A stretch of 64,000 nt of DNA from Legionellaceae bacterium. Its GTDB lineage: Bacteria > Pseudomonadota > Gammaproteobacteria > Legionellales > Legionellaceae. The translations under genes and the position numbers were made by a program. Below, in pieces: positions 29,374-39,386 of the stretch. Location: positions 1-64,000 of the forward strand of contig JAFIFT010000019.1 in the NCBI GenBank assembly GCA_020831865.1. Reading direction: 5' to 3'. The notes beneath the pieces are model-generated. The model saw only the letters and a list, made by a program, of their open reading frames with translations, was not told where the DNA came from and ran no database searches. The first letter of the stretch is position 1, and the number at the start of each line of letters is the position of its first letter.

Positions 29374-30996
29374 CTACCATACTATCCGCGTTCGACTCCT
29401 TCCACTGACCATATTTACCTCTATTTTCAACGAGGAAGTGCGTTTTAAATCACCAAAAGACGCTGCAAACTCATTGTGTAATAACACGAATTTCGTATCA
29501 CAGCTTACCTCTATCAGACCGCCATTCTCCGTCATAATAAGTACTTTGCGCTCATCAAAATCAGTGACCACTGCCGCCGGATGCAAATGTAAATAAGCCC
29601 AGGCTTCACCAAAACACGGATTAACGTAATCGTCTATCATTAAATCTTCTTCAGTGATACACCATTTTCGCTCATGCCACAAGCCTTTATGCAAGCGAGT
29701 ATAACCATTATGTCGAGCGGTAAGTTGCATAGAGCCCTCTGATATGATGAGGGAATCCAAATAGGCTCTGGCCCTTCGAGCAACACGAAAACCGCCCCAG
29801 GTTTCTGATGAGTTTTTTCCGTCAATTTCAAGCGTATTATGTGCTTTTGTACTGCGCTCAAATGCACGTCGTGCGGATGAGCCATAACAAGAGGTTCCCA
29901 AATTTACAAACACAGGACTACCATCCACCACGAGTTCAAATGAAAGGGTATCCGCATGTGCATGACCGGGTAAATAGTCCGGACCTACAGGTGCAATATC
30001 AAGAATAGCCTTAATTTTTTGACTTTGGTAGACATAATACCCTGAAAAGGGTAAGGCCACGATGGTTGAATCTGATACTATATTTTCATACCCCAGACTC
30101 CGCGCGTAACGTAACAAATTTTCTGGTGAAGAAACCATTTCATTGGCTGTATCATTAAAATATGACCATTGCTCCGGGGTGCGCTGCATCGCCTGCAACC
30201 ATTTTAACATATTGTGAATTTCATTCCGCCATGGAAATGCTTCCATATTGGCATAAACCGTAAATAAACACGCAAGATCCAGCAACCCCTCTAAAATAAT
30301 GCTATGGTACATGGGGCTTAACTCAAAATGACCACCATCAGCTAATATTTGTTGCGCAACCTCTTTTTTCAGTCCTTTCAGCCCTTTGGAAAACCACTTT
30401 CTAGCTTCCTTTGATTCAAAAAAAATGCCGGCAAAACACAAGGCTTTCAGATTTTCAAACAAATGATTGCCCAATAAATGATATTCACATCTGGTGTACA
30501 AATAACGTGTTTGCAAATAAAGCGACTGCTTTACCCGTTCAGAAAGCGTATTCCCACATAAGGCATATTTAATACAATTTACAATACGCAAAGAAAGCGG
30601 ATACGGTTCCCAACCATTACCAGAAAAAGGCGGATTCTCATCAACCCAGCGTTCTAAAAGGAGATATGCTTTATTCCGCTGCCCCCTATCTGCAGCGCAA
30701 AGCCCATCAAAATAATGCAGGTGATACAGCCATAATTTTTCCTGTTCGGGATTATTCCAGAATTTGTCCTTTTCTATTCGGACAGCATGATTGAGAAAAA
30801 GAACATGATTATCAGAAAAAAAAACTTTGTCTTTCAGAATAAATTTGTCTTGCGAAGAGTGATCGGTGGAACAGGTACGGACATCAGATACAACTTTACG
30901 CACACAAATTGGTTTTATTTTATACCATAGACGGTAAAAAATTTGCTTGTAGCGTAGATGTTTTACTGTGCGATAGTAAAGAAGCAGGGGTTTCAT
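29374..30996 (-). CDS. Heparinase II/III-like (alginate-lyase superfamily) protein
   Basis: 540 residues without a signal peptide, so apparently cytoplasmic. The N-terminal alpha/alpha toroid contains LWLYHLHYFDGLC, GNGWEPYPLSLRIVNC, the NHLFENLKAL and GGHFELSPMYH catalytic-region motifs; the C-terminal beta-sheet part has GHAHADTLSFEL and AHNTLEIDG. These match the heparinase II/III family found in O-antigen and capsule clusters, where no lyase substrate has been agreed. It may trim or edit glycan, or act in assembly. It is cotranscribed with a WbuB-like transferase. Confidence 0.88.
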   Translation of the reverse strand: MKPLLLYYRTVKHLRYKQIFYRLWYKIKPICVRKVVSDVRTCSTDHSSQDKFILKDKVFFSDNHVLFLNHAVRIEKDKFWNNPEQEKLWLYHLHYFDGLCAADRGQRNKAYLLLERWVDENPPFSGNGWEPYPLSLRIVNCIKYALCGNTLSERVKQSLYLQTRYLYTRCEYHLLGNHLFENLKALCFAGIFFESKEARKWFSKGLKGLKKEVAQQILADGGHFELSPMYHSIILEGLLDLACLFTVYANMEAFPWRNEIHNMLKWLQAMQRTPEQWSYFNDTANEMVSSPENLLRYARSLGYENIVSDSTIVALPFSGYYVYQSQKIKAILDIAPVGPDYLPGHAHADTLSFELVVDGSPVFVNLGTSCYGSSARRAFERSTKAHNTLEIDGKNSSETWGGFRVARRARAYLDSLIISEGSMQLTARHNGYTRLHKGLWHERKWCITEEDLMIDDYVNPCFGEAWAYLHLHPAAVVTDFDERKVLIMTENGGLIEVSCDTKFVLLHNEFAASFGDLKRTSSLKIEVNMVSGRSRTRIVW

Positions 30997-31212
30997 GCGC
31001 TCTTATAATCTGTTGTTATCACTAACACTATCAACATAATAAAAATCCGTGAATAAGTTTCATATAATCCTCCGTTACCATCTAAGCTAGATTTTTCTCA
31101 CCGAAATATTCAAAAAGATCCATTTTTCATTCGCATTTTGTTTTTCTATTCTGATATTAAAAACAAACGATAGATATCTGAACTCCTTAAGAAAATACAC
31201 GTACGCACTGGG

Positions 31213-32622
31213 TCATGCAGTAATATATTCAAATTTTGAAACCTTAAAAAACCGTAATATTGCGGACACGCCTAAAATAAATCCAACTACCGCCATTGCC
31301 CATGAAAAAAGCACAGCTGACGATAGTACATCGAGATAATAACAGTAAAATGAAGAAAAACATGGAATAAACATTCCAAAATAAGGATTAAATCTCGTCT
31401 TAATCTTTTGCTTTATTATTATGAGAATAAGAATATATGTTAACAAACATGCACTAACACATAACCCCCAAAAAAGACTAGCTACTAAAAATTTGCCTAA
31501 TAAAACAGACATCCACAGCGTTAAAACAAAAATAAGCTGTATGATAGTCACCTGCCATAATTTTTTGCTAACTAACATCGGAAGTAAGAACAAATTCGCT
31601 AAACCAATCGAAGCAGTAACATAATAGCTCATACCAATAAGCTGAAAAATACTATTGCTAGCATACACATCTTTGTTCAACAAGATCTTAAGTACTGGTA
31701 GAATCAAAAGCCCACCGATACTCGCAACAATCAATATAATTATATACTGATTAATTATATCTGATGAAACTTTCCCGCTTATCATGACCGGTACAGCCCA
31801 CGCAGCCACCGCAGAGCTTACCATGACCAAAGGCAGTGCCAAAGTACTCCCTAAACCTGCCGCACCAGCAGCAACTGTACCAAAAAAAAATCCAATAACA
31901 ATACGATCGCTGTACTGTGATGCAGTTTGCGCCCACCCACGTAAAATAAGTGGAAATCCCAAATGTATCGATAGACGAATATAATATCTCAGATAGTTAT
32001 AGTTTAAGATTTTAGAGTACCCTTTTGGATGCGTATATATATATTGACCAACCCCTTGTAGCCAAAGAGCAACAGCACTGGATAGAACAAAATAACACCA
32101 AACAGGACTATATATCAACGTCAAGACTGTAGCAAATGCACCGAGAGTAGAGCCTACTGTACCAGAAAACAAGGCCTTGCCATCTTGGAGCCCTCGGGAT
32201 AAACAACCAGTAAAACCAATACAAACAATTCCACTCCAATACAAAACAAGAGCCGCTAAATCCCAACTCCGTACCTTAAGCTGGAACAATAAAACAAGCG
32301 TAAACGTTAAACCACTGAATACAGCCCATACTATAGTAAAAAATTGACTAGCTTTGACCATTGATATTGCACGCAGCGAGCTCCGCGAGCACTCAGGAAG
32401 GCACAAAATTAATAGCATACTAAATCCGGGGTTAATATTAGCAGTAAGTTGACAAACACTACGCCACACCATCCACTTCCCAAAGTCTGCAATACCTAGC
32501 TGTACCACCGCAAGCAAACTAATCACAAAACCTGTTACAGCGGGCAGAATATTTGCAACCAATACAACTTCTTGGCTCCACCATCTTCCAACTTCAGCTT
32601 TGTCTCTTTCTATTACATTCAA
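31213..32622 (-). CDS. wzx: Polysaccharide flippase of the Wzx/MOP superfamily
   Basis: 469 residues with about 12-14 membrane segments and no soluble domain. MOP-type elements are IADFGKWMVWRS near the first helices and SIHLGFPLILRGWAQTASQYSDRIVIGFF in the middle. It is the second flippase in the window and belongs with the O-antigen-type genes (polymerase 34025-35266, GT-B protein 32640-34031), so it probably exports the nonulosonic-acid-containing unit. The DNA is markedly richer in A+T than the WzxE block. Confidence 0.85.
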   Translation of the reverse strand: MNVIERDKAEVGRWWSQEVVLVANILPAVTGFVISLLAVVQLGIADFGKWMVWRSVCQLTANINPGFSMLLILCLPECSRSSLRAISMVKASQFFTIVWAVFSGLTFTLVLLFQLKVRSWDLAALVLYWSGIVCIGFTGCLSRGLQDGKALFSGTVGSTLGAFATVLTLIYSPVWCYFVLSSAVALWLQGVGQYIYTHPKGYSKILNYNYLRYYIRLSIHLGFPLILRGWAQTASQYSDRIVIGFFFGTVAAGAAGLGSTLALPLVMVSSAVAAWAVPVMISGKVSSDIINQYIIILIVASIGGLLILPVLKILLNKDVYASNSIFQLIGMSYYVTASIGLANLFLLPMLVSKKLWQVTIIQLIFVLTLWMSVLLGKFLVASLFWGLCVSACLLTYILILIIIKQKIKTRFNPYFGMFIPCFSSFYCYYLDVLSSAVLFSWAMAVVGFILGVSAILRFFKVSKFEYITA

Positions 32623-32639
32623 TACGGAAATTCCTTTTA

Positions 32640-34031
32640 TTAGGAGGTCATGACCACAGCTTGCTGCAAAAGCTGTCTTACCTCTGAGGTTATAAGCAAG
32701 TCCTTACGTTTTGCCAATAATTTCTCTCCCATAGGCGCAAAACTTCCCAAACTACCATAACCACTTGAAAGAAAGAGTGATCTCAAGATATTAATCGCAT
32801 CTTCTCGCGAACCTTTAGAGGCTATAGCACTCTTAGCTAAATCTATATGCTCATCTGTTGTTAGTAATTGCGATAATACTGACATTTTATCGTTTCCATA
32901 GTAGGGGGTACCACAATATAAAACTGGAATATTAAGAAGAGTTGCTTGTAATAACGTGGTAGAAGCATAACCCACAACCAAAGATGCCTTCTCAACTAAA
33001 TACCCCATCGGAGTCATCGCTGGCACAAAATATACATTTGAAATTTGTGATAACATTCTTAAAAATTCGTGGTTTCTTCTTCCAATGCTTGCCGGGTGCT
33101 CCTTAATTACTACTGGCATAAACTTGGAAAAATCTCTTGCTAAATTCAACGTTACCTTATGATGATTGCACATTTCCAATTCAGCAATCCAATAATCATT
33201 AGTAGCCTCTGGGTAAAATTGTAAGGGTAAAAGCACATACTGTTCAGGTAGTTTTTGTAATGCGTTTTTTTCAATACTTAGTATCTCACGCATCCTGCTA
33301 AAAGATGACATCATTCTCGCCATTTGAGCAGATCTCTTGGAGAATGAAAAGCTTAATGGATCCTGGAAAATGTATCTATACATAAAATAAAAAGGTGGCT
33401 TTAAAGAATCAATTATCATCCTCCGCAAAGCTGTTACACTTATTGTGTTATTAACACCCATAAGAAAATCTGGACGAAAGTTCGTTGAACTTAACAAGTC
33501 AACCGCACTATTAAAGCCATCAATTATTTCCTTATTTTCCGTGATCGTACCTAATAGCTCTCCCCTCACAGTAAAACGGAAACGATTGGAAAATACCGTA
33601 CCAATCGGTGAAAAAGCTGGTATTTTTTTTCTCTTTGCTACTCGTTGCAAAGTATCTAGCACAAAAGAATCAATAGGTAACAAAAATATCAAATCAAACT
33701 CATGTGTATCAAGAAAAAGTTCCCATGAGCGATATGCTGTATAGGCAACATCATACCCTAATTTGGTAGGCAATGTTCGTAAATAGCGACATCTGGAAAC
33801 TATCTCAGTCAAAGGAACGGTACATGTATCTGGAATACAAGTCCTATTGCGCCATTCCTTATAAAAAATGTCTCCCCACCACCGAACATTTGCACCACCC
33901 AAACGTTCATCGGATATCAACTGAATATCAGTACCCTCACTAAAAAGCTCTGTTACTACCTGTCGAACCCGATTAAAATGCCTCCTACGACCGAAAGCTA
34001 ATACTTTTTTTATAGTGTTTTGCTCTAGCAT
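32640..34031 (-). CDS. GT-B-like polysaccharide biosynthesis protein (capsule-synthesis type)
   Basis: 463 residues, no signal peptide or membrane helix. The second half looks like the nucleotide-sugar domain of capsule/Kdo-transferase-like GT-B proteins: LPEQYVLLPLQFYPEATND, PVVIKEHPASIGR and the LVEKASLVVGYASTTLLQATLLNIPVL block. The N-terminal half (FGRRRHFNRVRQVV) is less conserved. It is a plausible transferase for the sialic-acid-like sugar made by the pse genes, but donor and acceptor are inference. It overlaps the polymerase gene by 7 bp. Confidence 0.7.
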   Translation of the reverse strand: MLEQNTIKKVLAFGRRRHFNRVRQVVTELFSEGTDIQLISDERLGGANVRWWGDIFYKEWRNRTCIPDTCTVPLTEIVSRCRYLRTLPTKLGYDVAYTAYRSWELFLDTHEFDLIFLLPIDSFVLDTLQRVAKRKKIPAFSPIGTVFSNRFRFTVRGELLGTITENKEIIDGFNSAVDLLSSTNFRPDFLMGVNNTISVTALRRMIIDSLKPPFYFMYRYIFQDPLSFSFSKRSAQMARMMSSFSRMREILSIEKNALQKLPEQYVLLPLQFYPEATNDYWIAELEMCNHHKVTLNLARDFSKFMPVVIKEHPASIGRRNHEFLRMLSQISNVYFVPAMTPMGYLVEKASLVVGYASTTLLQATLLNIPVLYCGTPYYGNDKMSVLSQLLTTDEHIDLAKSAIASKGSREDAINILRSLFLSSGYGSLGSFAPMGEKLLAKRKDLLITSEVRQLLQQAVVMTS

Positions 34032-35266
34032 ACAATTCTATTCCTTAGCCTGAGTTTTTCTTTGGATAACAATCCGAGCATTATCCACAACAAGTAGTTT
34101 TGCATAATAATAAAAGAAGACAGAGAAACAAGTAACAAACCAAATGCAGTAAGCCACCAGGCACGATAAAGGGTGTCTTCCCAAAAACGCGATAACCAGA
34201 TTACCTGTATCATTTTCCACAAAATGGAGAAAATAAACAATAAAGACAAAGGAAAACCATAAATAAATATTAAACCAATAGGAGAAATATGTATGGTGCT
34301 CTTGTTTATATCAATCTCATTATTTTTGAGTGTAAAATTCGCGCCAAAACCAGACCCGACCCAAAAACGTAAAGGCTCTCTACGCCATGTCTCAAATACA
34401 GCATTAACTTCCAAATTGCGCCCCGCAGTAAGTTTTCTCACCGATTGTTCACTAGATAAGTCCAGTGCAATAAGAAAACGATTAACCAGTGGCTCTGGCA
34501 AGAAAGAAAATGTATTTGTTAACAGCAGTCCCCAGGATAATACTAAAACACAGCTCGCAGAAAAACAAAGTTTAATTATTCCAAACACAAAAGCATTTAA
34601 TGATCTGAATGAAAAAAAATACGCAACGCCCGTCATCATAAAGGCAGCCAGTATTACTCCTCTTTTGCCAGAGAATAAAATCAATAACAATATGAAACAA
34701 CAGACCACTAAAGAACGATGCCCCCTACCAACTAAAAATAGAGCTAATAGCAATAATGCCGATTCTGAACTAAGACCAATATAAAAAGGATACGAACCAT
34801 AAACTCCAAAAGCATATAAAAAAAACACTCCCACAAATACACCAGCTGCACCAATAACTGCGGCTCTGTAAGAGAGCTTTTCTGTCCAAAAAAAATGGTG
34901 ATGGCGTGTAGTATAATAAAGCAGGAAAACAAAGGTTAGACGCAAAACATTTCCTAAAATATCGCTAATATCTCCCCTGTACCAAACAGTCCAAAACGTC
35001 GAGGAAAACCCCATTAGTATTAATAAACATTCAAAAAAATCGACCTTACAACCAAATTTATAAACTAATGAAATAAAAGAAACGCCTACCAAAATAACCA
35101 CGATGGGGAAACCTATGTAAAAAACCAGCGATGGTATAAAAAAACTAACTCTTATTAACTTTAAAAAATGCAGAGAAGGGGCAAGAAATAAAAGTGATAT
35201 CATCAAATATGATGTGAATTTATAGTAGGGATCAACCTTGATAAAATTATTAGCTAAACGGCCCAT
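34025..35266 (-). CDS. wzy: O-antigen polymerase/ligase-like membrane protein (Wzy)
   Basis: 413 residues with about 11-12 hydrophobic segments and one larger polar loop (about 255-325) containing RKLTAGRNLEVNAVFETWRREP and VGSGFGANF, followed by the ISPIGLIFIYGFP motif. This RxGR / GxG / H-x-G layout is the usual Wzy or WaaL arrangement. With a flippase and two chain-length regulators nearby, polymerase is the likelier role. It is first gene of the AT-rich leftward wzy-GT-wzx set. Confidence 0.82.
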   Translation of the reverse strand: MGRLANNFIKVDPYYKFTSYLMISLLFLAPSLHFLKLIRVSFFIPSLVFYIGFPIVVILVGVSFISLVYKFGCKVDFFECLLILMGFSSTFWTVWYRGDISDILGNVLRLTFVFLLYYTTRHHHFFWTEKLSYRAAVIGAAGVFVGVFFLYAFGVYGSYPFYIGLSSESALLLLALFLVGRGHRSLVVCCFILLLILFSGKRGVILAAFMMTGVAYFFSFRSLNAFVFGIIKLCFSASCVLVLSWGLLLTNTFSFLPEPLVNRFLIALDLSSEQSVRKLTAGRNLEVNAVFETWRREPLRFWVGSGFGANFTLKNNEIDINKSTIHISPIGLIFIYGFPLSLLFIFSILWKMIQVIWLSRFWEDTLYRAWWLTAFGLLLVSLSSFIIMQNYLLWIMLGLLSKEKLRLRNRIVC

Positions 35267-35812
35267 TTTCTCCCTCTTAAATATCCGGATCCATATTACG
35301 TAAAATTTTTATCCATTTTTAAAATAAAAGCTGTGTTCTCTGTTCAATGGCCAACATACTACAACTCACAAAATTAAGAGTAAGTTTTGACTATAACTCA
35401 CGCGTTTCAAAAAAGACTGGGATCATACACCAAGAACGGCCCAATAAACTTAAACTTTAACGTCATCAAAACGCACCAAGTCTCTATTTTCTAACTATAA
35501 TCAACTCTGCTCAAAATCATTGCGATTTTATTTCTGGAAAAGACAAAATTTCAGATAAACTCTGAACCAATACATTAAATCAACCCCATAAAGTAAATCA
35601 CCATCGTAAAGTGAGTTCGGATTTAGAATATGCTAATACCTGTAAATCCAAAGCCAATAACATTGCGACTATTTGTGTGTCATTAACACAAACGCACTTT
35701 TTAGAACAAACTACACATGGCCAGAATAAAGTCACTGAGTACATCTATAATAGAACATAAGGATCATCATACACATGAAGAGAAAGTAATAATCTATTTT
35801 TTCTAATGAGCA
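35267..35812. other. 546-bp AT-rich gap between pseI and wzy
   Basis: No open frame of note and no recognisable RNA gene. It is very AT-rich and separates the pse operon from the wzy-wzx genes on the same strand. I see no terminator hairpin after pseI and no obvious promoter; a lost gene or a regulatory leader are both possible. Confidence 0.45.
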
Positions 35813-36865
35813 TCATTGACCATCTCCAAAATCTTCAAATTTTACAGGAGAATTTTTATGTACTCTTTTTAAAAGAGGTCGTCCTATAACATCATCTATA
35901 AACTTTGGGCTGATACCATAACCAGGCCTCACACTCCGAATCATAGTAGTGGCTAAAACCGTTCCCTTTTCCACATCCCTTACGTAATATAAAGAACGTC
36001 TAAACTGGACATTAGCTTTTTCACTACTTTTCTGACCATAATCTACAGATCCCAACGCCTGCCAAGCTGTTTTGCTGTCCTGGCATAACTGCTGAAGATC
36101 TTTGGGTTCAAGAGAGAAACTGTCATCTGGGCCACCCGCATTGCGATCAAGTGTAAAGTGTTTTTCAATAATACTGGCTCCCATTGCAATACTGGTAATT
36201 GCTGTAGTGTTATCCAGAGTATGGTCTGATAGGCCGGTGACCAAGCCAAAACGTTGGATCATATCAGCAATAGTTCGTAAATTATAATCCGCTGCCGGGG
36301 CAGGATAACCGCTGACACAATGTAAAATCGCTAACTCTCGGCATCCCCCTTCTCTCGCTGCATTAATTGCCTCTTCAATCTCTTCGCTATTTGCCATGCC
36401 GGTTGAAATAATCATTGGTTTGCCTGTCCTGGCTACATATCGAATTAAGGGCAAATCAATAGCTTCAAAAGATGCGATTTTATACGCAGGTGTATTTAAT
36501 TCCTCTAATAAATCAACTGCCGATTGATCAAAGGGGGAACTGAAAATTGTAATTCCAATTTCTCTGGCATAATCAAATAAAGCAGGGTGCCATTCCCAGG
36601 GAGTATGAGCCTCTTCGTATAGATCATAAAGCGTTTTCCCATCCCAAATCCCGCCTCTTACGATAAATTCTTCCCTATTGCATTTCAGGGTAATAGTATC
36701 AGGACGATATGTTTGTATCTTGACAGCATCAGCACCGCAATCTTTTGCCAGCTTAATAAGCTGTAATGCCTTATCCAGATTGCCATTATGGTTTGCTGAT
36801 AATTCAGCAATAATGTAAGGAGGGCTATCGTCCCCTATCTTTTGACCATTAATGTGAAGATACAT
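35813..36865 (-). CDS. pseI: Pseudaminic acid synthase (NeuB family)
   Basis: 350 residues condensing a 6-deoxy-diacetamido-hexose with phosphoenolpyruvate to a nonulosonic acid. NeuB domain: IIAELSANHNGNLDKALQLI, DAVKIQTYRPDTIT, the FSSPFD and KIASFEAIDLPLI motifs, ISTGMAN, SDHTL, EKHFTLDRNAGGPDDSFSL; C-terminal antifreeze-like SAF domain (RSLYYVRDVEKGTVL ... RPGYGISP). The NGxWxG-type insert (IVRGGIWDGKTLYDLYEEAHTPW) is characteristic of PseI as opposed to NeuB or LegI. It is the last gene of the pse operon. Confidence 0.93.
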   Translation of the reverse strand: MYLHINGQKIGDDSPPYIIAELSANHNGNLDKALQLIKLAKDCGADAVKIQTYRPDTITLKCNREEFIVRGGIWDGKTLYDLYEEAHTPWEWHPALFDYAREIGITIFSSPFDQSAVDLLEELNTPAYKIASFEAIDLPLIRYVARTGKPMIISTGMANSEEIEEAINAAREGGCRELAILHCVSGYPAPAADYNLRTIADMIQRFGLVTGLSDHTLDNTTAITSIAMGASIIEKHFTLDRNAGGPDDSFSLEPKDLQQLCQDSKTAWQALGSVDYGQKSSEKANVQFRRSLYYVRDVEKGTVLATTMIRSVRPGYGISPKFIDDVIGRPLLKRVHKNSPVKFEDFGDGQ

Positions 36866-36880
36866 CGTACTTATCCTATG

Positions 36881-37387
36881 TTATGCTTTTACCATTGCCT
36901 CATGTGCAAGCAACCCGAATACCACAATATCATGGTATACCTGTCCATCAAAGAACTGCCTTCTCAGGACGCCTTCTTTTTGAAAACCTAATGCTAGATG
37001 ATAGCGCAAGGAACTTGTATTAAACGACAATACCTGTCCGGCAATTTTTTGTGCGCCAATTTCATGAAGGGCATAATTGATAGCGCAGAGCCCCATTGCA
37101 CGACCAATCCCCTTCGCTGCATCATATTTTTTATAGAAACCCCAATTAACGACCCCGTTTTTTCTAATGAATTCCAAATTAACAAAACCCATGGGAACAC
37201 ATTCGTCTTCAAAAATCAGTAAATACCGATCAGGTTCCAAACGGGCCTTAGAAAACCACTGTTCATGTTCTGCTTCGGCTATTTCATGTTGATGGAGCAT
37301 ATTATTACGCACAAAAGGATGGTTTCTCCACTGCAGCACCCTTTCAAGATCCACCAATTGCATAGCCCGGAGTGTGTATCGGCTCAT
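36881..37387 (-). CDS. pseH: UDP-4-amino-sugar N-acetyltransferase (PseH-like)
   Basis: GNAT protein of 168 residues (VLQWRNHPFVRNNM, KYDAAKGIGRAMGLCAINYAL as acetyl-CoA site, FNTSSLRYHLALGFQKEGVLR). It would acetylate the 4-amino group of UDP-4-amino-4,6-dideoxy-L-AltNAc. It overlaps pseG by 4 bp and precedes pseI, the usual cluster order. Confidence 0.9.
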   Translation of the reverse strand: MSRYTLRAMQLVDLERVLQWRNHPFVRNNMLHQHEIAEAEHEQWFSKARLEPDRYLLIFEDECVPMGFVNLEFIRKNGVVNWGFYKKYDAAKGIGRAMGLCAINYALHEIGAQKIAGQVLSFNTSSLRYHLALGFQKEGVLRRQFFDGQVYHDIVVFGLLAHEAMVKA

Positions 37388-38505
37388 AGGATTTTTACTT
37401 CCATTGCTTGAAATCGGTCTACAACGGCGGCGACCAGTCGCTCGACACCATGGCCATCACAAATTTCAAGCGTTTTTTTTACACATTGCACATACAGATC
37501 CGGTGAATGTCTCCACTGATTTAATTTATCCCGAATTTCGGTATATGACTTAATATCAGTCAACCTTTGCGCAGCACCAAGGGAAACCATCTCGGTGATA
37601 GTTTTCTCCTGATTCTGTGCCTGAACAACGACAAGGGACGGTAGTCCACATGCACAACGCTCCCAAGTAGTTGTTCCAGAAGCGCCGATAGCAATATCAT
37701 TCTCTAGCATTAAGGAAGCTACATTATCAACCGCACATAAGTAAGTAATCGATGGTTGATTTACGCAGAAAGCACGAATCTGTAACTTATGTTGCGCCGT
37801 TTGACCCATCACAACGGTGATTTCCAGATCTTCTATTCGCTGTAAACTGCGTAAAATATTCCAGGTTAGGTTTTCCGGATCCGTTCCCCCAAGCATCAAT
37901 AATATTCGATTTAAACTTTTTTGCTCTCTTCTTTTTTTCAAAATATCATCAGAATTTAATCTAAACTGTGTTCGCAATAACCCATATTGGCTGCCAGTTA
38001 GTAATAACGTGGTTTCAGGAACTAGTCCCAAATACTCCCCCACAGTACGACACAGCGTTTGATCAATCAAAATATCACAATCATGCTCTCGATTTGCCAA
38101 ATCATCAATTACCAGAATCATTTTCACCCTCGTTCTTAAGGAGGACTCCCAAGTAATATCAATGGCATAATGATCAACAATCAGCAAATCAACCACTTCA
38201 TGTTTACCAAATATTTCTACAGCAGCAATAGTTTCTCTACTATCGCATTCAACACTAGTTCCTAACCAACCTTGATAATCATTCATAACCTTGGTAGCTC
38301 TTTCCTTGGTTCGATTAGGCAAAATATGGACATCAAAACCAGATGCTTGAATGTAATGAATAAGATTACCCTCAAACTCACGGCAAATAAATAATACCTT
38401 GACTCTCAATTGTTGTGTGAGTGCAGAGGCTAACGTTAAACATCGCATGACATGACCAATACCAATTATATGGCTTGAATCAGTTCTAATAACAACTCGT
38501 TGCAC
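37384..38505 (-). CDS. pseG: UDP-sugar hydrolase PseG
   Basis: GT-B-fold hydrolase (about 373 residues) removing UDP from UDP-2,4-diacetamido-2,4,6-trideoxy-L-altrose before the PseI step. The active-site segment RTDSSHIIGIGHVMRCLTLA is at the N-terminus, and SIGASGTTTWERCACGLPSLV-type donor residues are near the C-terminus. I prefer the GTG at 38505 because it begins right before the conserved core; the open frame continues to 38598 inside the SDR gene. The GTG has only a weak ribosome site. Confidence 0.9.
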   Translation of the reverse strand: MQRVVIRTDSSHIIGIGHVMRCLTLASALTQQLRVKVLFICREFEGNLIHYIQASGFDVHILPNRTKERATKVMNDYQGWLGTSVECDSRETIAAVEIFGKHEVVDLLIVDHYAIDITWESSLRTRVKMILVIDDLANREHDCDILIDQTLCRTVGEYLGLVPETTLLLTGSQYGLLRTQFRLNSDDILKKRREQKSLNRILLMLGGTDPENLTWNILRSLQRIEDLEITVVMGQTAQHKLQIRAFCVNQPSITYLCAVDNVASLMLENDIAIGASGTTTWERCACGLPSLVVVQAQNQEKTITEMVSLGAAQRLTDIKSYTEIRDKLNQWRHSPDLYVQCVKKTLEICDGHGVERLVAAVVDRFQAMEVKIL

Positions 38506-38569
38506 TATGTTAGTCCAAGCATAAAAATTACCACCTTGAAAAACCCATAATAAATTGATTTTAAAAAAT

Positions 38570-39385
38570 TTACCAACTAGTCCAACCGCCATCAACAACC
38601 AAATTTGATCCTGTCACAAATGAACTCGCAGCGGATAAAAGAAAAACCACGGGGCCAATAATCTCATGAGCCAATCCAATACGGCCAAGAGGATTTTTTT
38701 TACATAGATTTTCATAAAATACAATATTGGATTCTCTAACCGATTCAGGGGGAAATGGTCCAGGACAGACACTATTGATACGAATATTGTACTCTCCGAG
38801 GTGGCAGGCCATATAGCGGGTTAACTGGATCATACCTGCTTTCGCAGCACCATAGTAGGGAGGGTTGTTACTACCGCTGGTACCATATATTCTGGGATCT
38901 GGGCTCACTTGCCCATACATTGATGCTATATTTACCACCGATGCACCACCCAATTTATCCAATGCCGCTTCTCTGAGTAAATCAAGTCCTGCCTGCACCA
39001 AAAAAAAGGGAGTGCTAACATGTATTTTTTGTGCTAAATTAAAATCATTCGAGTCTGTTGATTCGATCGTACCTGCACGACCATCATGCGCACAATTGAC
39101 AATACCATCCAACTTACCGAACTCGGATTTTAATTGTGCTATCATTGACTTACAAGAATCAACATCAACTAAATCACAGCATACACTATAGACCCTTCCT
39201 CCAGTAGCTCGGAGCTCATCAGCTAATATATTCAATTTACTTGCTTTTCGCCCACAAATAACAGCAATGCCCCCTGCATCGACAATTCCACGACTTATCG
39301 CTTGTCCCAAATGACCTGTTGCACCTGTAATAAGAATAATCTGGTCATTCAATCGAAAATTTACGGCTGATTCCATCGTCGTCAC
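38570..39385 (-). CDS. Classical SDR oxidoreductase in the pse cluster
   Basis: 271 residues, classical short-chain dehydrogenase: LITGATGHLGQAISRG (TGxxxGxG), NCAHDG, Ser in VVNIASMYGQ, and catalytic YYGAAKAG (YxxxK), ending with the usual SFVTGSNLVVDGGW. It is not one of the six canonical pseudaminic acid enzymes. Its 1-bp spacing from the SpsF/aldo-keto reductase fusion suggests the two act in sequence on the same sugar nucleotide or nonulosonic acid, perhaps inverting a stereocentre by oxidation and reduction. Confidence 0.85.
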   Translation of the reverse strand: MTTMESAVNFRLNDQIILITGATGHLGQAISRGIVDAGGIAVICGRKASKLNILADELRATGGRVYSVCCDLVDVDSCKSMIAQLKSEFGKLDGIVNCAHDGRAGTIESTDSNDFNLAQKIHVSTPFFLVQAGLDLLREAALDKLGGASVVNIASMYGQVSPDPRIYGTSGSNNPPYYGAAKAGMIQLTRYMACHLGEYNIRINSVCPGPFPPESVRESNIVFYENLCKKNPLGRIGLAHEIIGPVVFLLSAASSFVTGSNLVVDGGWTSW

Positions 39386-39386
39386 C

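Noticed and set aside
35813-36865. Legionaminic or sialic acid synthase instead of PseI
   Set aside because: The PseI-type insert, and neighbouring PseB, PseC, PseG and PseH, point to the L-altro (pseudaminic) pathway; no hydrolysing epimerase or LegB-type set is present.
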